Shown here piece by piece: positions 51,679 to 63,765 of a DNA stretch of 64,000 nucleotides. The number at the start of each line of letters is the position of its first letter. The first letter of the stretch is position 1. The DNA is from Anthoceros angustus (lineage: Eukaryota > Streptophyta > Anthocerotopsida > Anthocerotales > Anthocerotaceae): assembly GCA_010909165.1 (NCBI GenBank), contig VJWM01000151.1, positions 496,001 through 560,000 on the forward strand, in the 5' to 3' direction. The position numbers were made by a program, and so were the translations under genes. Under the pieces are notes generated by a model. It saw only the letters and a program-made list of their open reading frames with translations. It had not been told where the DNA came from and ran no database searches.

Positions 51679-53943
51679 TCATGTACAACTTGAGAAAGAC
51701 AATAAATCTATGTACGAACCAAGCCTTTCTCTGTGGAAGCAGTATTTAAACTTTGGCAGGGATTTTGTTAGCAAATTTGTCGTATTGTCGTCTGTGGGTA
51801 CATATTGTACCTTAACAATTCCTCTTTCAGCAACGTCACGAATGTAATGATGTTGGATCTCAATATGCTTCGTACGCGTATGGAAGACTGGACTAGCGAC
51901 AAGAGCAATTGCTGACATGTTATCACAATTAAGCATCGTTGGCCCTTCCTGCGACATTCCCAAATCTTCGCATAGCTTTCTTTCCCATTCAGCCTCCTTA
52001 GTGGCTTCTGTGAGCTCTTTATACTCTAACTCTGTTAACGACAAAGATATTGCTGCTTGTTTTCTACAAGACCAGTTAACAACAGTGGAGCCGACTAGAT
52101 AGAAAGCAATATGCTGAAATACTTTTTGGGTATCAACATCAGAAGCTCAGTTTGCATCGACAAAACATGTCAGTAGCAGGTGCGTCTTTCAGCTATGTTT
52201 GTAGCAGAGGCCATAATTAGGTGTACCCTTGAGGTATCGCATAATTCGTTTGAGAGCAATCTAGTGATCCTTTCCTGCACACTCTGAGAGTTGAGTAATT
52301 GCATTTATAGTATTCGAAATATCAGGTCTCGTTTGATTACCCAAGAACATGAGAGTTTCGACTCCCATACGATAGGATCTATTTTTCATCTCCTTCTTTT
52401 CCTGTATAGATTGAGAGCAGGAGGCAGGTTTTTGATAAGTGAGTTAAATTTATCGTCAATAGCCAATTTCCACTCCGGATGAGAATATGCCTCTTGAAGA
52501 GAGAATGAGACTCCTTCTGAAGGAATAATACTTAGAACGTGAAAGAAGTCGGTTGCAATTGTAGTATAACCAGCTTGATTGGACTCTATATCAAAGGGCT
52601 TCTCATTCCAGAGATGTCTAGGTTGTCGTTAACGCGAAGGGTAACGTCGCTCAGGAACCGGAGCAGGTATAATCGAGGAATAGGGAACCAACAATGCCTC
52701 TGGGGTTTGGAAGAGCAGAATCGCCAAAGGAGTCTTCTTTGTTTTCAGGAGGATCAACCATGGCCTGTGCATCTTCCTCCTCTTGAGCGGAAACTATAGG
52801 AATAGGAGCTGCTTGAGGTGAAGAGGCCAGGGAGGGGGCAGTATCCCCAAGGGGACCAATGTCAGAGAAAACAGAGCGTGGAGTGCTGAACTCAATTGTA
52901 GGGTCATCGAGGTCGGAAATAGCAGTCTGTTGTGTGTCAGAAATAATAGCCAAAGGCACAGAGTGACCAGGAGCTAACCAAGGCTCATCAAATGTGATTG
53001 TGCGAGCATATATAATAGCATGGGTATCCAAGTTCCATCTGAGTCAGTCTCTGAGACCGATGTCCCATCTGCCAGATACCGCTTTTTCTTATTCGAAATC
53101 GAAGGGGATTTTGCATCCTGAGTGATTTGCCTTGGATTTGTTGATGAAGAGTGAGCGAGTGTGGCAGGGGAGTACCGAGAAGAGTTGATATGTGGCTGAT
53201 AAGAACATGAGGGTCTCCTACTGATAGACCCTGAGATGTCTCGACAAAATCGTAGTAGGCTAGTGTTTGAGCTTTTTGACCATCGACCTTTGGGAATTTC
53301 GGATGACCGGTTGTGTGGTCTGCTGAGAGAAGAGTCATAGCCTAATGTTGAGGAGTAGTTCTTATGTCCACAGTCATGTATGAATGATGCCAACACCTCA
53401 ACTAGCGTAAATTCTAATTGATGAAGATTGTTCGAATAAGACCGTTGTCGATTGGATAGTGAAGTGTGGTTGTGACCACATTGAGCATAGTCTCTAGATT
53501 TTCTTGCGTGGGATTTGCTAGTCGAATGTCTTCTTGCCATGTTGATAGTATAAGTATACAAGAAAGCAAATGAGCAAGAAGAGCAAACGCAAAAACAAAA
53601 GGCTAGGAGAAATAGATGCCTTGAAAAATGCTTTACAGAGATCTAGTGCAAGCAAACCCTCCTAAGTAAATAATTATAAGAAGGGTGTCTAGATGGAGTA
53701 GACAAACTATTGTGTTTGAAGGGAATTCTAAAAATAGGATTCCTAATTACATATCAAGTAATTATAGCCTAAGAAATATATACATTTAGGCAATCATTAG
53801 TTAATGAAACACAAGGAGAATATCTAGACAAATTGGCAATAGAACCAAAAGCACATGATTACAGCAAATGAATAGCAAGGTGAACGTAAGACTATGTCAA
53901 AATGCATTTTGCCTCTGTTGCAAAGCACTTGCTCTGATACCAA
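51679..53943 (-). mobile_element. Degenerate Ty1/copia retroelement
   Basis: On the minus strand, a primer-binding site TGGTATCAGAGC at 53931-53942 (complementary to the 3' end of initiator tRNA-Met) follows an LTR end. The gag-side reading frame starts near 53541. Farther in, RIMRYLKGTPNYGLCY near 52240 is the copia RT-RNase H border. 52044-51679 is the RNase H end, with CDNMSAIALVASPVFHTRTK, HIEIQHHYIRDVAERG and LLTKSLPKF. Many stops and an internal deletion (no integrase recognised) make it dead. Confidence 0.8.
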
Positions 53944-54003
53944 GTTAGAAGAGCTTGCGCGGAAGCGTATGAAATTACTAACTCAGTCTGTTTTATCCTC
54001 TAA
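53944..54003 (-). mobile_element. Deleted copia LTR next to the primer-binding site
   Basis: The reverse complement begins GAGGATAAAACAGACTGAG and ends CCGCGCAAGCTCTTCTAAC, the two ends of the plus-strand LTR at 49090-49378 with the middle lost. Confidence 0.6.
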
Positions 54004-55690
54004 CTCTATTTGATGCACATCTAAATCAAACTCCGCGGGCATTGCAAGCAAGATGCAAACCAAAGGTGGCTGTGCCACGGGAGACAAGATGTCGCCATAT
54101 TTGTCTTCTTTGCGACTCTGTGGGATCGCATTGCTGGGCACAAGTTATAGATTTGTGTCACGTTTTCCTGTTCGCGGGCTCTAGGTTATCTTGGATGGTA
54201 GCTAGTTCCTCATGAGGTTGGTTTGCTAAGTGTACCTTCAACAATCTGAAGCAAGTCTTGAGTGCACACTTCATGAATCCACTGCGACCACACTTAAAAC
54301 TTAGTGCCATCTACCAATCCTTCTCCTTTAAACCTGTGTTAACCTTCATTTTATTGAACACGAGCGTGAAAGGTGTGATGGTCAGCCGTGGTGGTGAAGA
54401 TGATGTTCCAACTATGCTTGAGGTGATTTCTCCCAACGATGAGCAGATTAAGTGTTGCGACACAACACCGAGAACACACGTTAGAACGAAAGAATTTATT
54501 CGTCAAGTTACTCGTAAGGAATTTCCTTGTCAAAGAATTTACCTTCCCAATAAAATTAAGTATTAAGTTGACGTTTGGTTCTTGATTGCCTTTTCATACC
54601 AACTGTTCCGAAAAGGACGGGTTTTAGGCGTACGAGTAGATGCGACACCTTGAGCACCACCGCCTCTAGCTCCTACAGATCATAAAAGGGGCCAATCTTA
54701 TTGCTCTCGACAATCCTCTCCGTAACCAAGCGTGCTTGAATGACTATTAGACATTGGACCAAATTGATCAAGTTAATATTAGCACACGTCTTGCTTCTAT
54801 CCAAGAAGAAGGCGGTTAGTATGAGAGTGAACATCATCCTTTTCTTATGAAAAAATAAATAAATAAATATTCATTTTTAATTGCAAATGACAATGTCTTT
54901 TTTTTTTGTGTACACTAACTATGGAGTAACTTAGTCCAATAGTAAGCCTTATTTATCTTCATTTCTCAGTAGGTGCAAAAAGATAGTGCATCGACTCCAT
55001 CAAATTTTGGGAACGTAAAAAACATCATGGAATATCATCTCAAAAGGGCAAGAGATGGCAAGAGTGGTTTTGGGATGTATAGAAAACTTTGAGAATTTCA
55101 TTAGTAATTAGAACAAGGTTTGATATTAAGTTTGAGATCACATATGTGTAACCGTCTTACATCAACTACAAGCTTTACAGGTAGAGGACTGATAGAGAAT
55201 CAAGGATAACACAAGAATAAGTTTTTCATATCGAGAGGTACTCATAATTAGTCCAAAATCACCGATGACTTTGAGCAAGTTTTTTTAATTAATTGAAATG
55301 AAGTGAATATAATCAAAATTTGAGCCACATACTAATCAAAATGGTAAAATAGAGTACACATATAAACTAAAATAAGATATTTTTATTATAGATATAGGAT
55401 TTGTGATTCCCGAGTCTGGTTCATACCTACCTCTATATATGAAGGGTTAAAGGTTAAGTTTTACGTGTTTGTTAGACTTGTGATTTTGCGAGTGGAGTCC
55501 TATTGGGGGCTGTAGTGTTTGCTGGTAAGAAGTCACTAGAAGCGTCGATCTGGGACGGTAGAGGCGGAACGTCTTGCCTGGGGTGGAGGCCCAACTGGTA
55601 GCTGGGGCTCAATTTAGAAAGGGAGGAAACGTGACGCAAAATTAAGGCCGGTTTCCTTGTTCCTTTGTTCCCTAGTTTCCTTTAGGTTGT
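54004..55690. other. Gene-free stretch upstream of the ALBA gene
   Basis: AT-rich to about 55440, then GC-rich. The frame at 54258-54566 has no family resemblance. The last few hundred bases likely hold the ALBA promoter. Confidence 0.4.
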
Positions 55691-56285
55691 GTAGCAGCGG
55701 GACGTGGGCGCACGCCACGGCTGCGGAGCGTGGCGAGTCACATTCTGGTCCCATCGCGCCGGCCGACCCAGGTCAGTACTAGCCTTCCTTTCTGCTTTGC
55801 CCTCTTTCCCGCCTGGGCTGGGCTGGCGTGCTTGCTTTCCCTGGTTCCGTCGCGCACAGTGGAAGCCATCTTGTAGGCAAGCGCCCGGGCAGCCCGTCCC
55901 TCCCGCCCTAACCCCTCGCTCGTGTCTGCGGGCGTTCATTCACGTTCCGCCCCTTGTTGTGCCATCGCGCTCTCTTGCAGCAGGCAGCAGCGCGCCATCG
56001 GAGGACAGCGGAGCGGAGCTTCTTGCACCGACTGGCTGTGCGTCGCAGCCGCTGCGGTTGGGAGCGGCCTGCATCAGGCGCCCGTGTCGCGGTGCTCGCC
56101 TGACGCGCATCTTGCTGGAGGGAGGCGAGGCAGCACACGCGTGTGTAGCCTGCCAGCCAGCCGCCCTAACCCCGGAGTGGAGCGGGCCGCCGTGTCATTC
56201 CGCGGCACCGGTCTTGTGGAGCTTCTTGCTGTGCCTGTTGCTGGTGCAACGTATCTTCTGCTGTGGTCTTGGAAGTGCCTCGGCT

Positions 56286-58111
56286 ATGGATCGGTATCAA
56301 AGAGTGGAGAAACCGCGGCCGGAGACGCCTATAAGCGAGAATGAGATTCGCATCACAACGCAGGGGAAAATGAGGAATTACATCACCTATGCTACCACAC
56401 TGCTGCAGGTGCGCACCTCCTCTGCAGATCCGGCTGCGGAGATTTTTTTTCTGCCCCTTGAGCAGGGAAATCTAGCTTGCCGCCTTTGCATGTGCTCTTC
56501 TTTGGATCCGTCCTGCGGTTTCCGTGTCCGCCGCTCTCTGCTGGTGTTTGATTTCCCTCCGATTTGTTTGGTGCCAGGATAAAGGTGCATCTGAAATTGT
56601 CCTCAAGGCTATGGGCCGTGCTATCAACAAGACGGTGACTATCGCCGAGATTATCAAGGTCGGCCACGGTTTCGTGCTACTTGAATGGATGTGACTTGGT
56701 TGTAGATTTATTGGCCTTGCTTCACAAGGCTGCGTGTTGTTCTGACATGCAGTTTTCTAACCTAAGATCTAGCTGCTGTCCATGAGCTCTGTGCTGGAAA
56801 GTTGATTGTTGGATTTGCGATGGATTTATGGCAGAGGAGAATTGCCGGCCTACACCAGAACACTGCTATTGGATCTACTGATATTACTGATCTGTGGGAG
56901 CCATTGGAAGAAGGGCTATTTCCGTGAGCACTTTCTCTTTTCTGCCGACGGCACTATAACTTTACTTCACCTTCAGCAGCTGTGCACTCAAGTTTCTGTG
57001 TGGAGTCTTTTCGTGATCCTCACGGTGGGATGTTTTTGTATCAGTTTGGAGACTACAAGACATGTTTCTATGATCACCATCACTTTGTCGACTAAGGAGT
57101 TGGATAAGACATCCACCGGGTAAAGTCGCTCTTCCTTCCATCTGGAACAGGTGGCCTGTCTTCTGACCGAAGAGAGGAGCAATTGACCAGCTGAGTGGTA
57201 GACTTTAAGGTGTTTAGGGTTATGTATCAGGGTTTACTGGTGACAGTCAACGTGTTTCTGCGGTTGCAGGTATCAGCCACCTCTCCCTGCGGATCAGGTC
57301 AAACCTCTGACGGATTTTGAGTATGAAGGAGGTTGTTACTTACTCCATTTCCCGGTTCCTGACTGTTTGCTTGGTAGTGGAGTCTCCTGGTGGTGTGCTC
57401 CTTCCCGTTCTTGCGTCAAGTAGTTCCCCGGGAGTGGGTGATTTAAGGGTTTATATGGAAGGGTGAAATTATCACGGGACAAAGCTTAGTGGATACTTTT
57501 TGAGATTGTGCATGTGTATGTCCAGAGGGATCTCCACCAGGTGGAAGGGGTCGAGGTCGGGGTCGTGGCAGGGGAAGAGAAACTGACGGTGCATACCTGG
57601 CGCCCTACACCTTTAGACTCGAAAGGTGTGCTGCTGATAGTTTGCTCGCGTTTGACTCTGGACTGCTGTGGTTGCAGGGAATGGGGCTCCAGCTGGTGGT
57701 GATTTCAACAGTGAAGCAGGTTGGGGCCGGGGCCGAGGCCGCGGTCGAGGTCGGGGAAGAGCTCGTGGAGGTTTTCGTGGACGTGGAAGAGGTTTTGGTG
57801 GCACTGACACCACTGCGCAAGAAGCTGGCAGCTATGAAGATGCACCTGCGGCTACCGCTTCATCTGGCGAAGGAGCTTCTCGAGGCCGAGGTGGCATTCC
57901 TGTTGAAGGTAAAAAGTCCGGTAACCTAGGGCAACCAGAATGTGCCTAGCTCATGGGACTTGGCTCTAGCTTTTTTATTTGTTTTCTGAAAGAAAAATGT
58001 ACTTGGTTTTCAGGACGCGGGCGTGGCAGAGGAAGAGGCAGGGGCCGAGGCCGAGGGTACCGTACCGATGGGCCGATGCAAGGAGGCCCGACAGCAACCG
58101 TAGCTGCCTGA
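56286..58111 (+). CDS. ALBA-domain RNA/DNA-binding protein with RGG tail
   Basis: Eight exons: 56286-56408, 56578-56658, 56835-56923, 57045-57119, 57270-57331, 57526-57588, 57678-57908, 58014-58111. Phases agree, giving 273 residues. The start MDRYQRVEKPRPETPISENE is the family's usual start. The ALBA fold follows: EIRITTQGKMRNYITYATTL, EIVLKAMGRAINKTVTIAEI, LHQNTAIGSTDI, RHVSMITITLSTKELDK, ending GYQPPLP. From about residue 175 the tail is rich in RGRGRG in three blocks separated by GGDFNSEAG- and ATASSGEGAS-type linkers. Such plant proteins bind RNA or R-loops and act in chromatin, translation or stress granules. The same frame is open upstream to an ATG at 55704, so a longer N-terminus cannot be excluded, but that part looks like 5' untranslated sequence. 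Confidence 0.92.
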
Positions 58112-59461
58112 CCATTTGTGGCGATGCTTTCAGTGCACCAGTTGGTTTGAGTTAGCAGTTGCAAAACAGCTTCGCATAGGTCTAGCTGTAGCACTCTTGG
58201 ATATACAGCTGTCGTTGTGCTATTTGGTTTGAGTGATGATGCTTATTTTGGGAGGTGAACATGGTCCCCAGTGTGGGAAAGGCTGTCTTTGCAGATGGTT
58301 TTGAACTGGTCAGTGCTGATCATGATTGTTGTGGAAATAAGCCCCGAGAAGTTGTCTCTCTTCTTTCCTCTTTTTCGTCTCTGTTTGTTGTTTTCCCTTT
58401 TCAGGGTAGGGCATGTGGTCGTGAGTGTGGCGTGCCGCCCCTTTATAGTTGTAGCCCTGGTAGCAACGCTTTGTAGGTTTCGGTAGAGTTCACAATTGCT
58501 TATCAAGTAGGCTTTTGTACAGGAACAAACATTCTAGTCTAGGTAGGGACTTCCTTCTTTCTTATAATGAAAGCGCCAAGACTTTTAAGACTGCCCAATC
58601 AGTGTGCCTACAATGTTGGAGCAAGTGAAAGCTTTAATCCGCCTGACAAATTGAATCACCCTATCCGCTGTTCTATGTACTTATGTACATACATAGTGTA
58701 GAACGCGGGCCATCAATGAGATGTCCCTTACGCAGCGTATACACGGAGCATTGGACCGTGCCTGACAGTGTAACGCAGGGTCGTGACATAGTCCACTCCT
58801 CCTTTCTTTGTCACGCAGCGGAGGACGCGTTCCGGGAACTTCCGCAAGGAGGGCGTCAGCGGGCTGTTCGACTCGATATGATATAGAACGCTGCTGGGCA
58901 CCCGGCCTAGAGCGTCCCCGGCCATCCAAGCTCCAAAAATAGTGGAAGTGGGAACCGCTTGCGCCGGTCGCTTGGCCCTGGAGCTGGTCTTCTCTTCCTT
59001 TCTTTCCTTTCTTTCCTGTCCTTCCTTTCCTTCCTCTCCATTGCTGCGCAGTGCCTTTCCTTTTCTTCCGTCCCTCGCCTACCTTGTTAAGCTCGTCCGA
59101 CTGGCCTCGAGGTTCCTTTGCCGTGGGCATCAAACATCACACCGGCCGGCTCCCTCCCGCCTCATTCTCGTCTTTCGTGTCTGTTCATCTACGCGCGCTG
59201 CGCCCTCCCGAGGTAAGGTGACCGTCCTTCCTGGAAGCAGAGCTCGCCTCTTTCGATTCTTGCTTGCTTAATCAAGGCACTTCAGGGTTTGATCCCGCCA
59301 AGGGGGTCATGGCTTGGCATTGTCCCTGCACACGCCGGGCGTTGCTCCTGCTCCTCGTCTGCTGCTGCGTTCGGATCGCCTTCCCCTCCCTACTTCCCCC
59401 CCACCTTTCTTACAGCTCGACGCTCTTGGTGGATGCCAGGTGAACCGCATCCGCTCTCAGG
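58112..59461. other. Region between ALBA and PLAC8 genes
   Basis: Holds the ALBA 3' untranslated region, an unassigned middle, and the GC- and CT-rich leader of the next gene (long CTTTCC runs at about 58985-59080). No additional gene recognised. Confidence 0.4.
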
Positions 59462-60996
59462 ATGAAGCAGGAGGATGTGGAGAAGTTGCAAGCGCGGCAG
59501 CAGTACCGCAATCTGTGGCACACGGATCTGCTGGGCACTGCCACCGCCGACTGTCCATGTATGTATTGTATGCTCGGGCTTTGATTCAAGTCGTGTGTGG
59601 AACCAGGTGGCTGCAGATCCTGAGTGACGCTCATCCCCTTGTGCTCTTGTTCCTGTCTGTGCAAACCTGGTGGCTGGCGATGGTTACAGATTTCTGCTTC
59701 GCTATCTGGTGGTGAGTATCTTGAACGGGACTTAAGTTGTCGTCTTCGGTGTTGGCTCCGCTTGGACGGGGGACAATGTAGGTTAATTCCTGCTGTGTGC
59801 TGCTTTGCAGTTCACCATGTGCCTCGTATATGCTCCGGAAGAGGGCTCTGTACGATGACATGAACAGGTGAAGGGGGTCGTGAGCTGCTGTGCACTGGCT
59901 TCGCGTGGGCATAAGACTAACACTGGACCACTAGACCGCACGCTTTTGAACCACTTGGCATGTTGCAGATACGTTTGTTGTGCAGGATACATGCCGTGCA
60001 GTGGTCGTTGCGGGGAGAGAAGCTGTCCGGAAGTCTGCTTGGCCACAGAGGTCTGTGTCAAGAGTATCTAGCCTTCTCATGGTTATGGAATATGGAATGG
60101 AGTGCATGCCTAGTCCACAGGAGGAGTCTCACGTCGAGCGTGTTTGTCTACCAGGTGTGGTGCTGTTTTGCTAACTCGGTACAGTCCACTCGGTTTCTCA
60201 TCCAAGACGAGTTCAACATTCAGACGACACCTTGCGACAACTGCATCATTGTAGGGCAACCTTGGTTTTCTCTCTTCATGTTGAGACACGTATTCTGGGA
60301 TGCAAGTCCTCACAGCTGTGTGCTTGGGCTGCAGGGCTTTATGTTCTGCTTGTCTCAAGTTGCTTGCATTTTCTCTATTGTCGCTGCAATCGTGGGGAGT
60401 GAGGAGCTATCAGAGGCCTCACAGATCCTCAACTGCCTCTCCAACGCAGTTTACTGCACGTAGGTTCTCTCTCAATTTACTGGTGGCCTGGGCACGTTTG
60501 TACCTAGACCTTTCTGAACAATTTTGGCAATGCTTGACTGACTGCCCTCGTTTTTTTGTCTGCAGGGTCTGCGCTTGTATGCAGGTAAGATCGTCTACTT
60601 TGGTATTTTTCTGCCTCGTGTGCCAGTTATTTGATTCGCAAACTTATCTCTGACCTTTTCCTGCAGACTCAACACAAAGTGGAACTGGACAAGCGGGATG
60701 GGAAAGTCGGTGACGGGCCCATGCGACCCCCTCAAGCTCAACACATGTCGCGCTTAGACAACGCCGTTCCTCCGACTGTTGGGGGTGCTCCTTACCAGCC
60801 TTACCCTGTTGGACAACCTGGCTACCCTCCTCCTCAGGCTGCTGGCTATCCCCCTCAGGGCTACCCTCCCCAGGGCTACCCTCCCCAGGGCTACCCTCCT
60901 CAACAAGCCTACCCTCCCGAGGGCTACCCTCCTGCTGGCTATCCCGCCCAAGCTCCTGGCTATCCCCCTCAGGGCCAGGCCCCTTATTACAAATAA
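59462..60996 (+). CDS. PLAC8-family Cys-rich protein with GYPPQ repeat tail
   Basis: Eight exons: 59462-59558, 59690-59711, 59811-59867, 59969-60050, 60155-60250, 60335-60459, 60566-60584, 60667-60996. Phases agree, giving 275 residues. Order of features: YRNLWHTDLLGT, YFCFAIWC and PCASYMLRKRALYDDMNR (the Cys-rich PLAC8 start), RYVCCAGYMPCSGRCGERSC, STRFLIQDEFNIQTTPCDNC, hydrophobic GFMFCLSQVACIFSIVAAIV (likely membrane segment), SQILNCLSNAVYCT, then VCACMQTQHKVELDKRDGK and a Pro/Gly/Tyr tail with about ten GYPPQ-like repeats. Plant PLAC8 proteins include cell-size regulators and metal-response membrane proteins. The particular role here is unknown. The repeat tail resembles those of other membrane proteins that bind phospholipids or form assemblies. 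Intact. Confidence 0.92.
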
Positions 60997-61289
60997 GCTG
61001 TTTATTCACGTCATCCCGACTTCTTAGTTTTGCATTTGTGATCCAACATTTCTGAACTGGGAAAAGTCTGAGTGGGCTTCTGTTGTGCGAATGGGTAGGG
61101 TGTATGGTATACGAGTAGCTTGACGATTATCGGGTGTGTGACACCAGGACTTTTACTCTGTACATTGCAGGGGATTAACGAGTTTTCTAACTTGTCCTGG
61201 CGTGCTGTGTTATTTCGGAAATTTCGAAAATGATAAGACTTTGTCAAACGTTCGGTTCGCCGATAGCTCTCCTCGATATCGAACCTTGA
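60997..61289. terminator. 3' flank of the PLAC8 gene
   Basis: Presumed 3' untranslated region. No second gene recognised. I cannot name the exact cleavage site. Confidence 0.3.
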
Positions 61290-61294
61290 ACTAA

Positions 61295-61500
61295 ATCGGA
61301 CCTATGTCTGTACTCGAAACCGACTCAACTCGACTTGGGCAGGTCGGAAACCGCGTAGGTCGGGACTCGAACTCGGAGAGAACTCGAAACCGAGTCGACG
61401 CGGACTCGGAGAGAACTCTAAATCGAGTCGACTTGCGCAGGTTCGACATCAACTTTGACTTGGGCACGTTGGACTCGGAGAGAAACAGCCAACTCTCTGA
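61295..61500 (+). repeat. Degenerate ACTCG-rich minisatellite
   Basis: Words such as GACTCGGAGAGAACTC, AACCGAGTCGAC and ACTCGAAACCGA recur with irregular spacing over about 200 bp. Confidence 0.6.
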
Positions 61501-61555
61501 TAAAATATTTACTTTGAACCAATTATGAACTTATTTTTATTAAATTAATAATTTA

Positions 61556-61564
<9 letters not shown>

Positions 61565-61599
<35 letters not shown>

Positions 61600-61601
61600 C
61601 C
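61565..61601. repeat. TA microsatellite
   Basis: An uninterrupted run of alternating TA of about 35 bp, immediately followed by a repeat-rich stretch. Confidence 0.9.
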
Positions 61602-61689
61602 AAATAGGGAGGTGAAATGGTGCTGAGTGGGTGACATCCAAACATGAGTTCAATAAAAAGGTTTCAGTTGATAGATTAATACTTAGATG

Positions 61690-62200
61690 AGATGTCTTAG
61701 ATTCAATATTCGAATGAGGTGCCTGGCCTTACCGGGTCGCACGGGTGGACTTAAATAAAATTCTTCTTCTTCTTCTATGTAAGTGTCCTACGGGATTACT
61801 TTCAATGAAATACTACCCTTGGCCTTGGCCCAACATTGTACTTTCAAATGAAATCCTACTCTTACGCATCGCACAATGCCGCTTGTTTTAAGAGTCGTAT
61901 GGGACTCCGATGGATCAGTACTTGGATGGGGTGCCTCAAAAGAATACATGAATGAGATGCTTCTCATCCTCTGTTTCATGGTCTTACCAAGTCGTCTATA
62001 GTAAATGCATCCCCTATTTCATGGTCTTACCAAGTCGTTTATAGTAAATGCATCCCATGTTTCAGGGTCTTACCAAGTCATCTATAGTAAATGCTCTAGG
62101 CGGCTCTACGAATTAGTACTTGGATGGGTTGCTTTGAATCACTACTCGGATGGGGTGCCTAGGATCAGCACTTGGATGGGGTGCCTCTCATCCCTCTCTC
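61690..62200 (+). repeat. 5S-rRNA-like and related repeats
   Basis: The block ATCAGTACTTGGATGGGGTG recurs with variations near 61915, 62120, 62145 and 62170, following GACTCCGATGG-type words as in 5S rRNA. Shorter GAATGAGGTGCCT-like words near 61715 and 61945 may be decayed copies. The block GTCTTACCAAGTCGTCTATAG also recurs at about 61980, 62024 and 62068. No full 5S gene is present. Confidence 0.55.
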
Positions 62201-63256
62201 ATCCCCCTGAATCCTGGCCTTACGGTTCTCTTCTTTTGTCTCTATGAAATTCGTAGCTGCTAATTTGCCCAGCTCCCAATATTGCTCCATGTAAGATATC
62301 ACCTGCTTCCCTCTCCATGTATGCCACAATTTGCCTTACTAAGGGTGGATTCACATAGGGTGCCGACTGGAACTGACACACACTAGTTGGTATTTTACAT
62401 TCAATGATATGCTGCCATATGACATGATTACTCACTCAATTTACCTCGAAGTAATCCCAAACTAAGAGCCCCTCCCTTGCCATGGCGTGTATCCAAGCAT
62501 CTATGAAACTCAAACATGACCCGCATTCGTTTGCTCGCCATCACTCTCCCACAACTTGAATTCTTGCCCGCCCAAATGGAAAGCATCTATGAAACTCAAA
62601 CTGAGGTGAAGAAGGCTCAATCAGGCAATAAGCTAGCGCAGTCTGAGCTCTATAGCCTATTCTTCTAAAATCGGCATACATGCCAACTAGGTCAGTGTAA
62701 AGCCTAGGCCTGCAATATTATGCCCTGCCCTCCATCTGAGCATTATCTTGTTGGAACGAGCTTTTGGAACTTTGTGCACAGTATAGCACCCTAAACCCTA
62801 AACCCAGGCAAAACGTCGAGTGGCACACTATGATGCATCATGCTATGGCAATGAAGCTTCATATCGTGAGAAAAGTGTACATCCAATTGCAAGGGTCGGA
62901 TGCAACTGCTCTTTTTATTACGTACTCGTCATCTTTTGGAAACGCCTTATTAAACCTCTGAACGATGCCCAAACTGCTCTCAAATCAACAGAACCGTGTC
63001 CAGAAGCAGTTGAGTACTCAAGTCCAGGATTTGCAATAGGAATTCTTAGGTTTGGAGTCAGAAACCCGGTGCAAATGGAAAGCCTACGCAGTTATTTCCT
63101 CCTCCAGCAGGCACAACAATGAATCCAAAAACAAGAAGATAGCTTGCATAAGGCATATGCTCCAAAGAGGACATTCATGAGCCGAAAGCAAGCAAGTTAC
63201 CAAACTATTCCGAATCTGGGATAAATGCCTGATTCCAGTACAGGAAATCCAGTGTT
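62201..63256. other. Unassigned stretch with a short telomere-like motif
   Basis: No gene recognised. At about 62789-62803 two adjoining CCCTAAA units form a short interstitial telomere-like motif of the plant type. Confidence 0.4.
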
Positions 63257-63390
63257 CATGCCCAGCAGCCAAGGTGAAAAAAACCTTCTTCCACCATAAG
63301 TATTCCTTCTCCATGGACAACAAGTGCCCAGCAGCCAAGGTGACAAATACCTTCTTCCACCATAAGTATTCCTTCTCCATGGACAACAAG
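63257..63390 (+). repeat. Tandem repeat, about 66-69-bp unit, two copies
   Basis: The unit starting GCCCAGCAGCCAAGGTGA and including CCATAAGTATTCCTTCTCC occurs twice (from about 63257 and 63326). Confidence 0.85.
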
Positions 63391-63415
63391 CAGACTGTCA
63401 GAGGAGATCTGGAGC

Positions 63416-63610
63416 TGAGAGCAAGCCACTCAGGCAAGGCATGCACCAGTGCCAAGATAGCAAATCTTTGCTGCGGGAACTGAGAGCAAGCCACTCAGGC
63501 AAGGCATGCACCAGTGCCAAAGTAGCAAATTTTTGCTGCGGGAACTGAGAGCAAGCCACTCAAGCAAGGCATGCACCAGTGCCAAGATAGCAAAACTTCG
63601 TTGCGGGAAC
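63416..63610 (+). repeat. Tandem repeat, 65-bp unit, three copies
   Basis: Units begin TGAGAGCAAGCCACTCAGGC at 63416, 63481 and 63546, with a few substitutions, and end TGCGGGAAC. Confidence 0.92.
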
Positions 63611-63765
63611 TTAGAGGGTTGCGAAAGTATGCTCTGCTATGCTTTGCAAAAGCTTTACTGCGGGAACTTAGATGGTTGCGAAAGTGTGGGAACTTAGATG
63701 GTTGCGAAAGTGTGGGAACTTAGATGGTTGCGAAAGTGTGCTCTGCTATGCTTTGCAATCTAAAT
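63611..63765 (+). repeat. Tandem repeat, 26-bp units within a larger unit
   Basis: TAGATGGTTGCGAAAGTGTG plus GGAACT recurs at 63669, 63695 and 63721. A longer related block with GCTCTGCTATGCTTTGCAA occurs near 63632 and 63740, showing nested duplication. The flanking GCGGGAAC links it to the 65-bp array. Confidence 0.88.

Noticed and set aside
55704-56285. A separate 194-residue gene upstream of ALBA
   Set aside because: Composition is GC-rich and low in conserved patterns. It reads directly into the ALBA frame, so it is most likely 5' untranslated sequence.
61690-62200. A functional 5S rRNA gene
   Set aside because: Only the region around AGTACTTGGATGGGGTG is kept, in several partial copies. 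The 5' third and the internal promoter are not recognisable.
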